This document shows positions 8,083-16,048 of a stretch of 64,000 nt of DNA, one piece after another. The translations under genes and the position numbers were made by a program. The notes beneath the pieces were generated by a model. It worked only from the letters and a program-made list of their open reading frames with translations. It was not told the origin of the DNA and did not search any database. Positions within the stretch are counted from its first letter, which is position 1. Each line of letters begins with the position of its first letter. The stretch is from Clostridium pasteurianum (GTDB lineage Bacteria > Bacillota > Clostridia > Clostridiales > Clostridiaceae), in NCBI RefSeq assembly GCF_001705235.1, contig NZ_MCGV01000001.1, positions 2,480,001 through 2,544,000 on the forward strand, given 5' to 3'.

Positions 8083-8673
8083 ATGTATAATAATCATAGG
8101 ACATATGTGTGCCCTTTTTTTGACAATACATCAGGCTATGATGAAGATGGTATGAATAATGGTTATAGAACTTATGGATGTCCATATTTTTATACCCCTA
8201 ATATTCATTTTGAGGACAATTCAAGAATGGCTTGTCCGCCTAATTGTCCACAAATGCAAAATTGTAATAAGGGACCAATTGTATTAAAAGATTACGGACC
8301 ACAACCTTTTGTTGTTAACATTAATGAAGCTTCTATACAAAATAGAAATTATCGTACTGCTCTATGGACAGGAAAGTATTTGCAGGTAACTTTGATGAGC
8401 ATTGATGTTGGTGATGATATAGGATTAGAGCTTCATCCAGATGTTGATCAGTTCTTACGTATTGAACAAGGTCAAGGTATGGTTAGAATGGGAAGAAGCA
8501 AGAATAACTTAAGTTTCCAAGCAAGGGTTCAAGATGATTGCGCAATTATGGTTCCTGCGGGTACATGGCATAATTTAATTAATACAGGAAACAGACCTCT
8601 AAAATTATATTCTATTTATGCACCACCTCATCATCCACAGGGCACAGTTCAAAAAACTAAACCATCTGAGTAA
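8083..8673 (+). CDS. cupin domain protein with Cys/Tyr-rich N-terminus
   Basis: A 196-aa protein. Residues 1-65 are rich in Cys, Pro, Tyr and Asn, including two related stretches (RTYVCPFF and RTYGCPYF) and CPPNCPQMQNC, resembling spore-coat-like segments. Residues about 75-185 form a cupin barrel: motif 1 around GLELHPDVDQFLRIEQGQG and motif 2 PAGTWHNLINTGNRPLKLY supply His/Glu ligands for a metal. C-terminal cupins of this type in clostridia are annotated as mannose-6-phosphate isomerase-like, but the N-terminal extension makes a structural or coat-associated role possible. The start follows GAGGGAAGG. The gene stands alone, ending 7 bases before another palindromic element. Confidence 0.75.
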   Translation: MYNNHRTYVCPFFDNTSGYDEDGMNNGYRTYGCPYFYTPNIHFEDNSRMACPPNCPQMQNCNKGPIVLKDYGPQPFVVNINEASIQNRNYRTALWTGKYLQVTLMSIDVGDDIGLELHPDVDQFLRIEQGQGMVRMGRSKNNLSFQARVQDDCAIMVPAGTWHNLINTGNRPLKLYSIYAPPHHPQGTVQKTKPSE

Positions 8674-8679
8674 TGAGAT

Positions 8680-8860
8680 AAGGTAATAGTATTTTCAAAC
8701 ATTAAATAAACTCCATAAAGCTAAGATTGAAATTCTGAAAACACTAAAAACTTTCAATAACTCACTATAGTTCAGACAAATTGAAAGTTCTAAGTCTTTT
8801 CAGAATTTCAATCAAGATTTATTGGAGTTTATTTAAACAGTTTGAAAATACTATTACTTT
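8680..8860 (+). repeat. 3'-end palindromic element, copy downstream of the cupin gene
   Basis: A 181-bp element with 21-bp terminal inverted repeats (AAGGTAATAGTATTTTCAAAC against GTTTGAAAATACTATTACTTT, one mismatch). Next inward come ATTAAATAAACTCC and GGAGTTTATTTAAA, then the arms GATTGAAATTCTGAAAA and TTTTCAGAATTTCAATC. The centre is TTCAATAACTCACTATAGTTCAGACAAATTGAAA (about 8754-8787). The whole element folds on itself. Confidence 0.88.
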
Positions 8861-8996
8861 GTCTAGACATTATTCAAGGAGTATTTTCCTCCATTTCATT
8901 ACAGAAAATCGGAGATATGGCTTAAGAATAAAATATTTGGATAATGCAAAAATAATTGAAAGTTTATAGAAACCAATCATTTCTATTTCACAATTT

Positions 8997-9300
8997 TTAG
9001 GCAACCAAGGAATGCAGTGATCTATATACTAAATATTCTTGACCAAATGTCTTTTCTAAGACAATTCCTTCTTTTGCACAATTATAGTTAAAAGTAGCCA
9101 ATAAATAAGAGGTAATATTATGAGAAATAAGTTATTTTGAATGCATAGTATCCCTGTAAATGTAATTGCAAATGCTGAATATATAGGGTTGGGAACCCAG
9201 GCATAAGCACCTGTAATTACTAATTTATTTTCTGTGATATTTTTATATATTTTTGATATAATAACTGTTTGTATCCATAAAATAATTCCTAAGATAACCT
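8997..9300 (-). pseudogene. decayed isoprenylcysteine carboxyl methyltransferase-like gene
   Basis: On the minus strand an open frame without a start codon encodes ILGIILWIQTVIISKIYKNI, then TGAYAWVPNPIYSAF, then hydrophobic segments ending VQKKE. The frame is lost near 9065 and continues in a second frame with GIVLEKTFGQEYLVYRSLHS to a stop at 8997-8999. GAYxxxRNPxY-type and FGxEY motifs are typical of ICMT-like membrane methyltransferases. The N-terminus is missing and a small deletion has caused a frameshift. A ribosome-binding-like AAGGAGG follows the upstream methyltransferase stop, so it was once the second gene of that operon. Confidence 0.65.
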
Positions 9301-9305
9301 CCTTA

Positions 9306-10106
9306 TCATTTAGAAAATTTCAAATGTACAATCCTATCATTAAAACGATTTTTAAATGCTGGAATTAGTGAAGGAAGACGAAGCCAGTGCCACCTGTTTC
9401 TATGATAATCAAAATAATTCCATTCTTCAATAAATCTAATTTTACTATTATAACTTTCCATTTCTTTTCCACTCGTTATACCCCAGTTAAATTTAACTCC
9501 AAGTTTGCTTGCAGTATCATGATGTTTGCTCATTTTGGTAACGGAAGGGGGCATCATTTCAAAAAGTACCTCTGCATCTTTAAAGGCTTTAACAAGTTCA
9601 TTAAATAAGCTTTTTATTTCTTGCTCTGTAAAGTACATTAATATTCCTTCGGCTATAATTAAGACGGGTCTCTTAGATATGTCTATTTCATTAATCCAGG
9701 AGTAATCAAAAACGGATTTGGAAATCATTTTGTATCTTTCTGTTTCATCGAAGAATTGTTTCCTTATTCTAATTGGTTCAGGTAAATCTAAGTCGTACCA
9801 ATTAATTTTGTTATTATCCAGCCTGGAAAACCTAGTATCTAGACCACAGCCAATATTTATTACTACAGCATTGGGATGCTTATTAATAAAGGTTTTAGTG
9901 CCCTTATCCAAAAGTTCAGTTCGTACAGCGACACCTGTTTGTGATATCCAGGTATTATCGAATTTTGAAAAATCATAATCTATGTCAGTCATCATTTCTA
10001 CTGCTTTATAATCATTTATTATAGAATTTGAGCTTTCTGTTTCTTTTGCTCTTGCCCATAATGGAATAAGTAAAGTTTCTGGTATGCCCTTTAATTTTTG
10101 CTGCAT
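9306..10106 (-). CDS. class I SAM-dependent methyltransferase (LCMT/TcmP-like)
   Basis: A 266-aa protein of the leucine carboxyl methyltransferase-like family (PPM1/TcmP type). The N-terminal part reads LKGIPETLLIPLWARAKETE. The SAM-binding region is VINIGCGLDTRFSRLDNNKINWYDLDLP (residues about 85-115), followed by LIIAEGILMYFTEQE. Members O-methylate small molecules or peptides; the substrate here is unknown. The start ATG at 10106 follows GAAGGGAAG; the longer reading from 10148 runs into the operator. A near-consensus Fur box lies between promoter and start, so expression is probably iron-repressed, which points to a role in iron limitation. Downstream lies a decayed membrane methyltransferase gene. 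Confidence 0.82.
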   Translation of the reverse strand: MQQKLKGIPETLLIPLWARAKETESSNSIINDYKAVEMMTDIDYDFSKFDNTWISQTGVAVRTELLDKGTKTFINKHPNAVVINIGCGLDTRFSRLDNNKINWYDLDLPEPIRIRKQFFDETERYKMISKSVFDYSWINEIDISKRPVLIIAEGILMYFTEQEIKSLFNELVKAFKDAEVLFEMMPPSVTKMSKHHDTASKLGVKFNWGITSGKEMESYNSKIRFIEEWNYFDYHRNRWHWLRLPSLIPAFKNRFNDRIVHLKFSK

Positions 10107-10127
10107 AATAATACTTCCCTTCAATAT

Positions 10128-10146
10128 GAAAATGATATTCATTATC
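10128..10146. promoter_or_regulatory. Fur box upstream of the methyltransferase
   Basis: GAAAATGATATTCATTATC matches the classical 19-bp Fur consensus GATAATGATAATCATTATC at 17 positions. It lies between the start codon (10106) and the predicted promoter at 10162-10190 on the minus strand. Confidence 0.75.
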
Positions 10147-10161
10147 AATACTGCTAGATTT

Positions 10162-10190
10162 ATATTATCATATAAAAAATATTATGTCAA
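10162..10190 (-). promoter_or_regulatory. promoter of the methyltransferase gene
   Basis: On the minus strand TTGACA (10190-10185), a 17-base spacer and TAATAT (10167-10162). The start point would fall at about 10155, so the Fur box lies at roughly +9 to +27, where binding would block elongation or overlap initiation. Confidence 0.65.
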
Positions 10191-10221
10191 ATAAGTAATA
10201 ATATAGTTTTTAAATTAACTA

Positions 10222-10250
10222 TTGAAAAACTATATTATATGTTATATAGT
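10222..10250 (+). promoter_or_regulatory. promoter of the ytrA-type ABC operon
   Basis: TTGAAA (10222-10227), a 17-base spacer and TATAGT (10245-10250). The last bases overlap the inverted repeat at 10249-10278. Confidence 0.55.
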
Positions 10251-10278
10251 TAGTTATATAAGTAATTAACCAACTAAC
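10249..10278. promoter_or_regulatory. candidate operator of the GntR/YtrA regulator
   Basis: The perfect 7-bp arms GTTAGTT and AACTAAC are separated by 16 bases. The repeat lies between the -10 box and the ribosome binding site of the regulator gene, as expected for autorepression by YtrA-type proteins. It is a prediction from position and symmetry only. Confidence 0.5.
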
Positions 10279-10298
10279 TTTTAAGGGAGGGTGAAAAT

Positions 10299-10661
10299 TT
10301 GAAGATAGATCTAGATGATGATAAGCCAATATACCTCCAAATAGCAGATGGAATTGAAGATGATATACTAAATGGCTTGATAAAGGAAGATGGTCAAGTG
10401 ATGTCCACAAATCAGTTTGCATCTTTATATGGAATAAATCCAGCTACAGCAGGAAAGGGATTAAACTTGCTGGTAAGTGAAGGAATACTATTTAAAAAGA
10501 GAGGTATAGGTATGTTTGTAAAAGAGGGTGCTGAAAAACAAATAAAAGAAAAAAGGAAAAAGTCATTTTTTAATGATTATGTAGTTTCAATGGTTAAAGA
10601 GGCTAAAAGACTGGACATTCCTGTGAAAGATATTATAGAAATGCTTAAAGATAATGAATGA
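10299..10661 (+). CDS. GntR family regulator, YtrA subfamily
   Basis: A 120-aa protein, the short YtrA-type GntR regulator: an N-terminal winged helix (DDDKPIYLQIADGIEDDILN, then NQFASLYGINPATAGKGLNL) and a short helical tail instead of a ligand domain. It starts with TTG at 10299, eight bases after GGGAGG (10285-10290). It heads an operon with an ABC ATPase and two membrane proteins, the layout in which YtrA-like repressors control a downstream exporter, often in response to cell-wall-active agents. That trigger is inference from the family. Confidence 0.88.
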   Translation: MKIDLDDDKPIYLQIADGIEDDILNGLIKEDGQVMSTNQFASLYGINPATAGKGLNLLVSEGILFKKRGIGMFVKEGAEKQIKEKRKKSFFNDYVVSMVKEAKRLDIPVKDIIEMLKDNE

Positions 10662-10670
10662 GGTGATAGA

Positions 10671-11543
10671 ATGGCGTTTGCACTTGAGGTAGAGAATTTA
10701 AATAAAGAATTTCATGCTGTAAAAGCAGTAGATGATTTAAGTATAAAGCTTGAAGAAAATAAGATATATGGACTTTTAGGTAGAAATGGAGCTGGAAAAA
10801 CTACTTTTTTAAAGCTTATAGTGAGTCAATATGTTAAGGATTCTGGAAGTATTAAAGCATTCGGAGAAGAAACTTTTGAAAATGAAAATGCACTTTCAAA
10901 AATATGTTTTGTAAATGACGAAGAAATGTTTTCGCCATATTTAAAGGTTAAGGACATATTTAAAATGGCAAAATTATTTTATAAAAATTGGGATGAAAAT
11001 TATAAAGAAATTTTATTAAGCAAATTTGAGTTACATGAAAATCAAAAATATGGTGAACTGTCAAAGGGCAATAGAGCATGTGTTGGAATAATTTTAGCTC
11101 TTTCAAGCAGAGCAGAAATAACTATATATGATGAGTCTTATTCAGGACTAGATGAAGTTGCAAGAGAAATATTTTACGATGAGCTTTTAAAAGATTATTC
11201 TGAAAATCCAAGAACAATAATATTTTCTACGCATTTTATTTCTGAAGTTAATAAGATATTTGAATCAGTCATTATGATAGATAAGGGAAAAGTAAAGCTA
11301 TTTGAAGATTGCGATGAATTAAGGGAAAAATCTATAATGCTCATGGGTGAAAAAGATAAGTTAGAAGAGTACTTAAAGAAAGTAAATGTAATTCATAAGG
11401 AAGAAATAGGAGGAATTTTAAGAGCAGCTGTTTTTGAAAAATTGACTAAGGACGAAAAAAATAAACTTAAGGATATGGGAATTGAAGTGAACTACTTACC
11501 AATGGAAAAGTTATTTGTTTATATGACCAAAGGAGGAAATTAA
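10671..11543 (+). CDS. ABC transporter ATP-binding protein (YtrB/BcrA-like)
   Basis: A 290-aa nucleotide-binding subunit. Walker A GRNGAGKTT is near residue 37; the signature is LSKGNRACVG, shorter than the LSGGQ consensus but common in YtrB-type proteins; Walker B is ITIYDES with D-loop SGLD; the switch histidine is in FSTHFISEV. The C-terminal 80 residues are an accessory domain. It begins 9 bases after the regulator stop and is followed by two hydrophobic proteins, so it should energise a three-part exporter. Peptide or antibiotic export is the family expectation. Confidence 0.9.
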   Translation: MAFALEVENLNKEFHAVKAVDDLSIKLEENKIYGLLGRNGAGKTTFLKLIVSQYVKDSGSIKAFGEETFENENALSKICFVNDEEMFSPYLKVKDIFKMAKLFYKNWDENYKEILLSKFELHENQKYGELSKGNRACVGIILALSSRAEITIYDESYSGLDEVAREIFYDELLKDYSENPRTIIFSTHFISEVNKIFESVIMIDKGKVKLFEDCDELREKSIMLMGEKDKLEEYLKKVNVIHKEEIGGILRAAVFEKLTKDEKNKLKDMGIEVNYLPMEKLFVYMTKGGN

Positions 11544-11544
11544 A

Positions 11545-12285
11545 ATGCTGGCTTTAATTGACAAACAAAAATTTAAAATAAAAATAAATATGTATTTAAA
11601 GCAGTATTTGAAAAATTTTATCCTTACGCTTATGGTAGTTCTAATGTGTACGATATTAATAGCTTCTTCTAGTAATAGAAGTGGGCGATATAATAATCAA
11701 TTTTATTATCTATATTCCATATTTCTTACAATGATGCTTGCACTTGGACAGACTTCTATACTTTACGGAAGCATAATGAAAAATTTTATTAACTTTAAAT
11801 TTAATAGGAAAGAATACTATTTAGAAAATGCAATCTTAATTACGATATTTTCTTTAATTGTTACTGTAATGCTTTTTATAGGTGTTGCAATAAATATGTT
11901 TCTTTATAAAAAAAGTTATTTAATATGTATGTGGTTTAAGTTTAATAATGTAAATATATTGACGTATGTACAAGCAATTGTATTGATGTTTTTTGTAATC
12001 AATGTGTCTTTTATGTTTGTAAATTTGATTTCGGTAATTTCTATAACTAAAAATAAAATCCCATTTGGACTGCTTAGTGTTACTTTAGCATTAGGAATGG
12101 TATATACGCTGTTGGCCGGTGATTCAATTCTATTTTCATCTTCATGGATTATAAACCATAATACAAGTTATTTTTTATACCTAATAGCAGCATTTATAGT
12201 TAATATACTGGAGTATTTTATCGGTAGAGAAGTATTTTTAAGAAAAGATATTGTACCGGGGTGGTTATATGAAAAAAAGTATTAG
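11545..12285 (+). CDS. ABC transporter membrane subunit (first of two)
   Basis: A 246-aa protein with about six hydrophobic segments separated by short basic loops and no soluble domain. AAAGGAGG lies just upstream and the start follows the ATPase gene by 1 base, so the two genes are translationally linked. It overlaps the next gene by 17 bases. The sequence is poorly conserved, as usual for these small permeases; identification rests on topology and operon position. It most likely pairs with the 196-aa protein encoded next to form the channel for the ATPase. Confidence 0.75.
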   Translation: MLALIDKQKFKIKINMYLKQYLKNFILTLMVVLMCTILIASSSNRSGRYNNQFYYLYSIFLTMMLALGQTSILYGSIMKNFINFKFNRKEYYLENAILITIFSLIVTVMLFIGVAINMFLYKKSYLICMWFKFNNVNILTYVQAIVLMFFVINVSFMFVNLISVISITKNKIPFGLLSVTLALGMVYTLLAGDSILFSSSWIINHNTSYFLYLIAAFIVNILEYFIGREVFLRKDIVPGWLYEKKY

Positions 12286-12859
12286 GGAAAGGCTTATTAT
12301 AAAGAAAAAAATTTTAATATTGTTAGCTTTTGCGGCAGCTGTTATGCTGGTTTTAGCAGTGTATTTAAATGAAAAGAAAATCAATTATTATAGCATTTAT
12401 GTGTGTGCTGAAATGATTATAATTTTTGTATTCTCAGCAGGTGAAAATTACAATTATACAATTAAGGGTTCTATGGTCTTAGGGAATACTAGAAAGCACA
12501 TTTATAGTTCTATATATGTATTTAACGGGATAGTAGCTGTTTTACTATTTATTTTGCAATTTATAATAGTGAATTTCGGCGGAGGAAAATTCTCTGTATT
12601 GTATGTATTAATATTTTTAAATATATCTTTTATGGGATGTTTTTTAGGCATTGCATATTTATATGATAAAAAGCTATCAAGGATTATATTTACAGTAAGT
12701 TATTTGATTTTTACTATTGTGTGCTGTTTTATGCTCGTATATAGAAATCATGTTACTATAATTGAAATTTTGTATGGAGGTTTAGTTCTTACAAGCATTT
12801 TAGGAGCTACAGCTGTAATATGGGGATGGAATATTATAAAAAGTTGTGATTTAAAATAA
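12269..12859 (+). CDS. ABC transporter membrane subunit (second of two)
   Basis: A 196-aa protein with a basic N-terminus (MKKSIRERLIIKKKI) and five to six hydrophobic segments. The start is the ATG at 12269 inside the end of the previous gene, with GGGGTGG as ribosome binding site; a TTG start at 12251 is less likely. No domain is recognisable beyond the membrane segments. The overlap with the preceding permease argues for a stoichiometric complex. It is the last gene of the ytrA-type operon; a gap of 96 bases precedes the next ABC system. Confidence 0.7.
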   Translation: MKKSIRERLIIKKKILILLAFAAAVMLVLAVYLNEKKINYYSIYVCAEMIIIFVFSAGENYNYTIKGSMVLGNTRKHIYSSIYVFNGIVAVLLFILQFIIVNFGGGKFSVLYVLIFLNISFMGCFLGIAYLYDKKLSRIIFTVSYLIFTIVCCFMLVYRNHVTIIEILYGGLVLTSILGATAVIWGWNIIKSCDLK

Positions 12860-12955
12860 TGACTTAAGTAACTTTTAGAATTACCTAAAGGACTATAAGT
12901 AAATAGATAAATCTTATAAAATATATTTATAGAATAAGTTTAAGGAGGTAGCTAT

Positions 12956-13672
12956 ATGATAGAAGTTAGTAAACTTACAAAAAAGTTTAAAGATATAACA
13001 GCTGTTGATAATATTAGCTTTGATGTAAAAGGTGGAGAAATTGTTGGACTCTTGGGCGAAAATGGAGCGGGAAAAACAACTACTCTTAGAATGCTTGCAA
13101 CAATGCTTAAGATTACATCTGGAGAGGCACTTATAAATGGATATGATGTTGTGAAGGAGCCAGAAAAGGTTAGAGGAGAAATAGGAATTTTATTTGGCGG
13201 TGAAGTTGGAATTTACGATAGACTTACGGCAAGGGAAAATATAATGTACTTTGCAGAACTGAATGGCATGTCAGATGATGAAGCAAAAAGAAGCATAGAT
13301 AGTTTAACAAAAAGTCTTGAAATGGAAGAATATATTGACAAAAGAGTTGGAAAGTTTTCAAGAGGAATGAAGCAGAAGGTTTCTATTGCGAGATCTATAG
13401 TTCACAATCCGTCAGTAGTACTTTTCGATGAACCAACTACAGGTCTTGATGTAAGTGCTGCTAGAATTGTTCAGGATTTTATATTGCATTGTAAGAATGA
13501 GGGGAAGGCAGTAGTTTTTTCGAGTCATAGTATGGCAGAAGTGGAAAAGCTCTGCGACAGGGTTATTATAATTCATAAAGGGAAGATAGTAGAGGAAGGA
13601 ACTATTGATTCACTTAAGAAAAAGCATAATAATGATAATCTTGAAGAAGTATTTTTAGATTTAATAAAGTAA
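12956..13672 (+). CDS. ABC transporter ATP-binding protein, NatA-like
   Basis: A 238-aa ATPase with textbook motifs: Walker A GENGAGKTTTLRML near residue 37, signature FSRGMKQKVSIARS, Walker B VVLFDEPTTGLD and switch FSSHSMAEVEKLC. It is closest in feel to NatA, the ATPase of the Na+ exporter NatAB of bacilli, and related multidrug exporters. GGAGG precedes the start. The NatB-like permease follows after 16 bases, so the pair forms one exporter. Na+ or drug specificity cannot be read from the sequence. Confidence 0.9.
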   Translation: MIEVSKLTKKFKDITAVDNISFDVKGGEIVGLLGENGAGKTTTLRMLATMLKITSGEALINGYDVVKEPEKVRGEIGILFGGEVGIYDRLTARENIMYFAELNGMSDDEAKRSIDSLTKSLEMEEYIDKRVGKFSRGMKQKVSIARSIVHNPSVVLFDEPTTGLDVSAARIVQDFILHCKNEGKAVVFSSHSMAEVEKLCDRVIIIHKGKIVEEGTIDSLKKKHNNDNLEEVFLDLIK

Positions 13673-13688
13673 ATGAGGGGTGAGAAAT

Positions 13689-14867
13689 ATGAAAAATACT
13701 ACAATGATAGTTTTAAAAAAAGAAATTAAAGATATATTTAGAGATAGAAAAACGATTATATTCAGTGTACTTATGCCTATAATCTTATTGCCATTAATAT
13801 CATTTTTTATATCTAGTGTTGCAAATAAAAGTGAAAACAAGGTAAAAAATAATGTAAAAATTGCTATAGTTGATGAGGGAAATAGTTCTCTTGGAAGTTA
13901 TCTAAAAAAACAAAAAAATATAAAAATTGTGAAATCTAATAATATAAAAAGTGATGTAAAAGACGGAAAAATATTAGTTGCTTTAGACATTCCAAAAGAT
14001 TTTGATGAATATTTAAGCTTAGGTAAAAATACTAAAGTTACATTAACCTATGATAATTCAAGTACGGATGCAACGACAGCATACAACATTGTAAATTCTT
14101 ACATTAATGTATATTCAAAACAGATTGTTGCAGCAAGACTTGCTAAAAAGAATATAAATCCTGAGGTACTTAATCCTATTAAAGTTAATCTTGATGTTAC
14201 ACAAAAAGATAATGGTGCGGGAGCATTAATGGTTACTATGCTGGTACCGCTCTTATTGATGATTTATAGTGCTACTGGTGTTCTTGGACCTTCTGTTGAT
14301 TTGGGAGCTGGAGAGAAGGAGAGGGGAACATTAGAACCGCTTCTTACGACTAAAGCAAATAGGCTTTCTATATTGTGGGGAAAGGTCCTGGCAATAAGTG
14401 CTGTTGGAATAATAATATCGCTGGCATCACTTCTTGGGCTCTATATAACCATGCAGCAGAAAGATGGAATGTTTGGAAACGGCAGCGGTTTTAATTTAGG
14501 ATTAGATACTATACTTTTGGTAATGATTTTACCAATTATGACTACCATAGTTTTTGGAGCTGTAGAACTTGCTATAAGTGTTTATGCAAGATCTTTTAAG
14601 GAAGCTCAAACTTATCTTAGCCCTGTGACAATTGTGGCAATGGTACTTGTATATCTTGTAATGATGAAGGACCCTAAAAATATAGAATTGGTTTATTTTA
14701 ATATACCAATAACAAATGCAACGTGTCTTATAAAAGAATTTTTGGTTGGTATACACAACTATACTCATATTGCTTTAACCTTTGGTTGGATGGTATTATA
14801 TATGGTAGCGGCACTCTTTTTTGCAAGGTACATGTTCAGCAAAGAGGAGGTTATATTTAGATCGTAA
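13689..14867 (+). CDS. ABC-2 type permease, NatB-like
   Basis: A 392-aa permease with the ABC-2 layout: one N-terminal membrane segment (after KEIKDIFRDRKTIIFSVLMP), a large external domain of about 150 residues, then five to six C-terminal segments. The motif GAGEKERGTLEPLLTT, typical of NatB/YhfX-type permeases, lies just before the membrane block. The ATG at 13689 is preferred to GTG 13680 because GAGGGGTG lies at the right distance. It is cotranscribed with the NatA-like ATPase and probably with the carrier gene 23 bases downstream. Confidence 0.88.
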   Translation: MKNTTMIVLKKEIKDIFRDRKTIIFSVLMPIILLPLISFFISSVANKSENKVKNNVKIAIVDEGNSSLGSYLKKQKNIKIVKSNNIKSDVKDGKILVALDIPKDFDEYLSLGKNTKVTLTYDNSSTDATTAYNIVNSYINVYSKQIVAARLAKKNINPEVLNPIKVNLDVTQKDNGAGALMVTMLVPLLLMIYSATGVLGPSVDLGAGEKERGTLEPLLTTKANRLSILWGKVLAISAVGIIISLASLLGLYITMQQKDGMFGNGSGFNLGLDTILLVMILPIMTTIVFGAVELAISVYARSFKEAQTYLSPVTIVAMVLVYLVMMKDPKNIELVYFNIPITNATCLIKEFLVGIHNYTHIALTFGWMVLYMVAALFFARYMFSKEEVIFRS

Positions 14868-14890
14868 TTTTCACTTAAGAAGGCGTTTAT

Positions 14891-15826
14891 ATGGTACTAT
14901 TCAAAGCAATAGAAAGTATTTTAACAGTTATAATAATGATATGTGTAGGATATTATTTAACCTCAAAAAAGTGGTTTGATAATAAGTTCTCAAAAACTTT
15001 GGCCAAGCTTGTTACATGTGTTGCACTGCCTGCACTTATGTTTTCAGAGATAATGGGTAATTTTACAAAGCAAAAATTAATAGAGTTATCAAAAGGATTA
15101 ATTGCACCAATAATGTCTATTATAATTTGCTATGTGATTTCGGTTATTATGTCAAAGATGCTTAGTATTGAAAGAAAAAGACGTGGCACTTTTCAGTCAA
15201 TGTTTTTTAACTCAAATACTATATTTATAGGGCTTCCTGTTAATATGGCACTGTTTGGCACTAAGAGTATATCCTATGTTTTGCTTTACTATATAGCAAA
15301 TACTACATTTTTTTGGACACTTGGAGTATTTTGTATAAGTAAGGATTCTCCAAAGCCTGCAGAAAAGATATTAAGTATAGATACAGTAAAGAGAATTGTG
15401 TCACCACCACTTTTAGGGTTTATATTTGCTGTTATTTTTGTACTAATTAATATTAGATTGCCTAAATTTATGATGGATGTTTGCAATTATTTTGGCAATT
15501 TGACTACACCACTTTCTATGATTTTCATTGGAATAAGCATATATTCTGTTAAGTTAAGGAATATAAAACTTGATAAAGATATGATAGGTGTCATACTTGG
15601 AAGGTTTGTAGTTTCACCCCTTGTAATGTTTCTTATTATCTTTCATATGAATTTGCCAGTTCTTATGAAAGAGGTTTTTATAATGCAGTCGGCTATGCCT
15701 GTCATGACAAATGCACCTATAATAGCCAAGGCTTATGATGCAGACAGTGAATATGCAGCTGTGATGGTTACATTAACTACAATTTTATCTATGATTACGA
15801 TACCTATTTTTATGGCTCTATTTTAA
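14891..15826 (+). CDS. auxin efflux carrier (AEC) family transporter
   Basis: A 311-aa protein with ten predicted hydrophobic segments in two five-segment halves, the AEC/BASS-like fold. Recognisable features are the N-terminal ICVGYYLTSKKWFDNKFSKT and the central NSNTIFIGLPVNMALFG, a conserved AEC motif. Bacterial members include malate permeases (MleP) and other organic anion carriers, so a carboxylate is the likely substrate. AAGAAGG serves the start. It probably ends the NatAB transcript, and a strong terminator hairpin follows 16 bases after the stop. Confidence 0.85.
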   Translation: MVLFKAIESILTVIIMICVGYYLTSKKWFDNKFSKTLAKLVTCVALPALMFSEIMGNFTKQKLIELSKGLIAPIMSIIICYVISVIMSKMLSIERKRRGTFQSMFFNSNTIFIGLPVNMALFGTKSISYVLLYYIANTTFFWTLGVFCISKDSPKPAEKILSIDTVKRIVSPPLLGFIFAVIFVLINIRLPKFMMDVCNYFGNLTTPLSMIFIGISIYSVKLRNIKLDKDMIGVILGRFVVSPLVMFLIIFHMNLPVLMKEVFIMQSAMPVMTNAPIIAKAYDADSEYAAVMVTLTTILSMITIPIFMALF

Positions 15827-15842
15827 TATGATAATAGTATAG

Positions 15843-15877
15843 GTCCCCGAAAACTTATGTTTTCGGGGACAATATTT
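15843..15877 (+). terminator. terminator hairpin after the AEC gene
   Basis: A perfect 12-bp stem, GTCCCCGAAAAC and GTTTTCGGGGAC, with loop TTAT, followed by AATATTTA. It is unusually G+C-rich for this window. Confidence 0.8.
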
Positions 15878-15882
15878 AGACA

Positions 15883-15966
15883 AGCAAATTAACTAGAGGT
15901 TTTTAATTACGAAAGTTGAAAATTTAACAAAACTTAAAATGAAAAGATGTTCTAGTTAACTCGCTT
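15883..15966. repeat. imperfect inverted repeat between convergent genes
   Basis: CAAGCAAATTAACTAGA is matched about 50 bases later by TCTAGTTAACTCGCTTG. It lies between the AEC gene and the protease gene, whose 3' ends face each other. It could be a weak bidirectional terminator or a degraded palindromic element. Confidence 0.35.
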
Positions 15967-16048
15967 GATTGCAAAAGTTGTTTAGGAATAATATGCGCAG
16001 ATTTCTTTAAAATAATGCGCTAATCTTAAAAAAATTAATTTGTAATGC

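Noticed and set aside
6530-8860. Repeated palindromes considered as a CRISPR array
   Set aside because: Copies are far apart, separated by genes, about 180 bp long and self-complementary; no short regular repeat-spacer pattern or cas genes.
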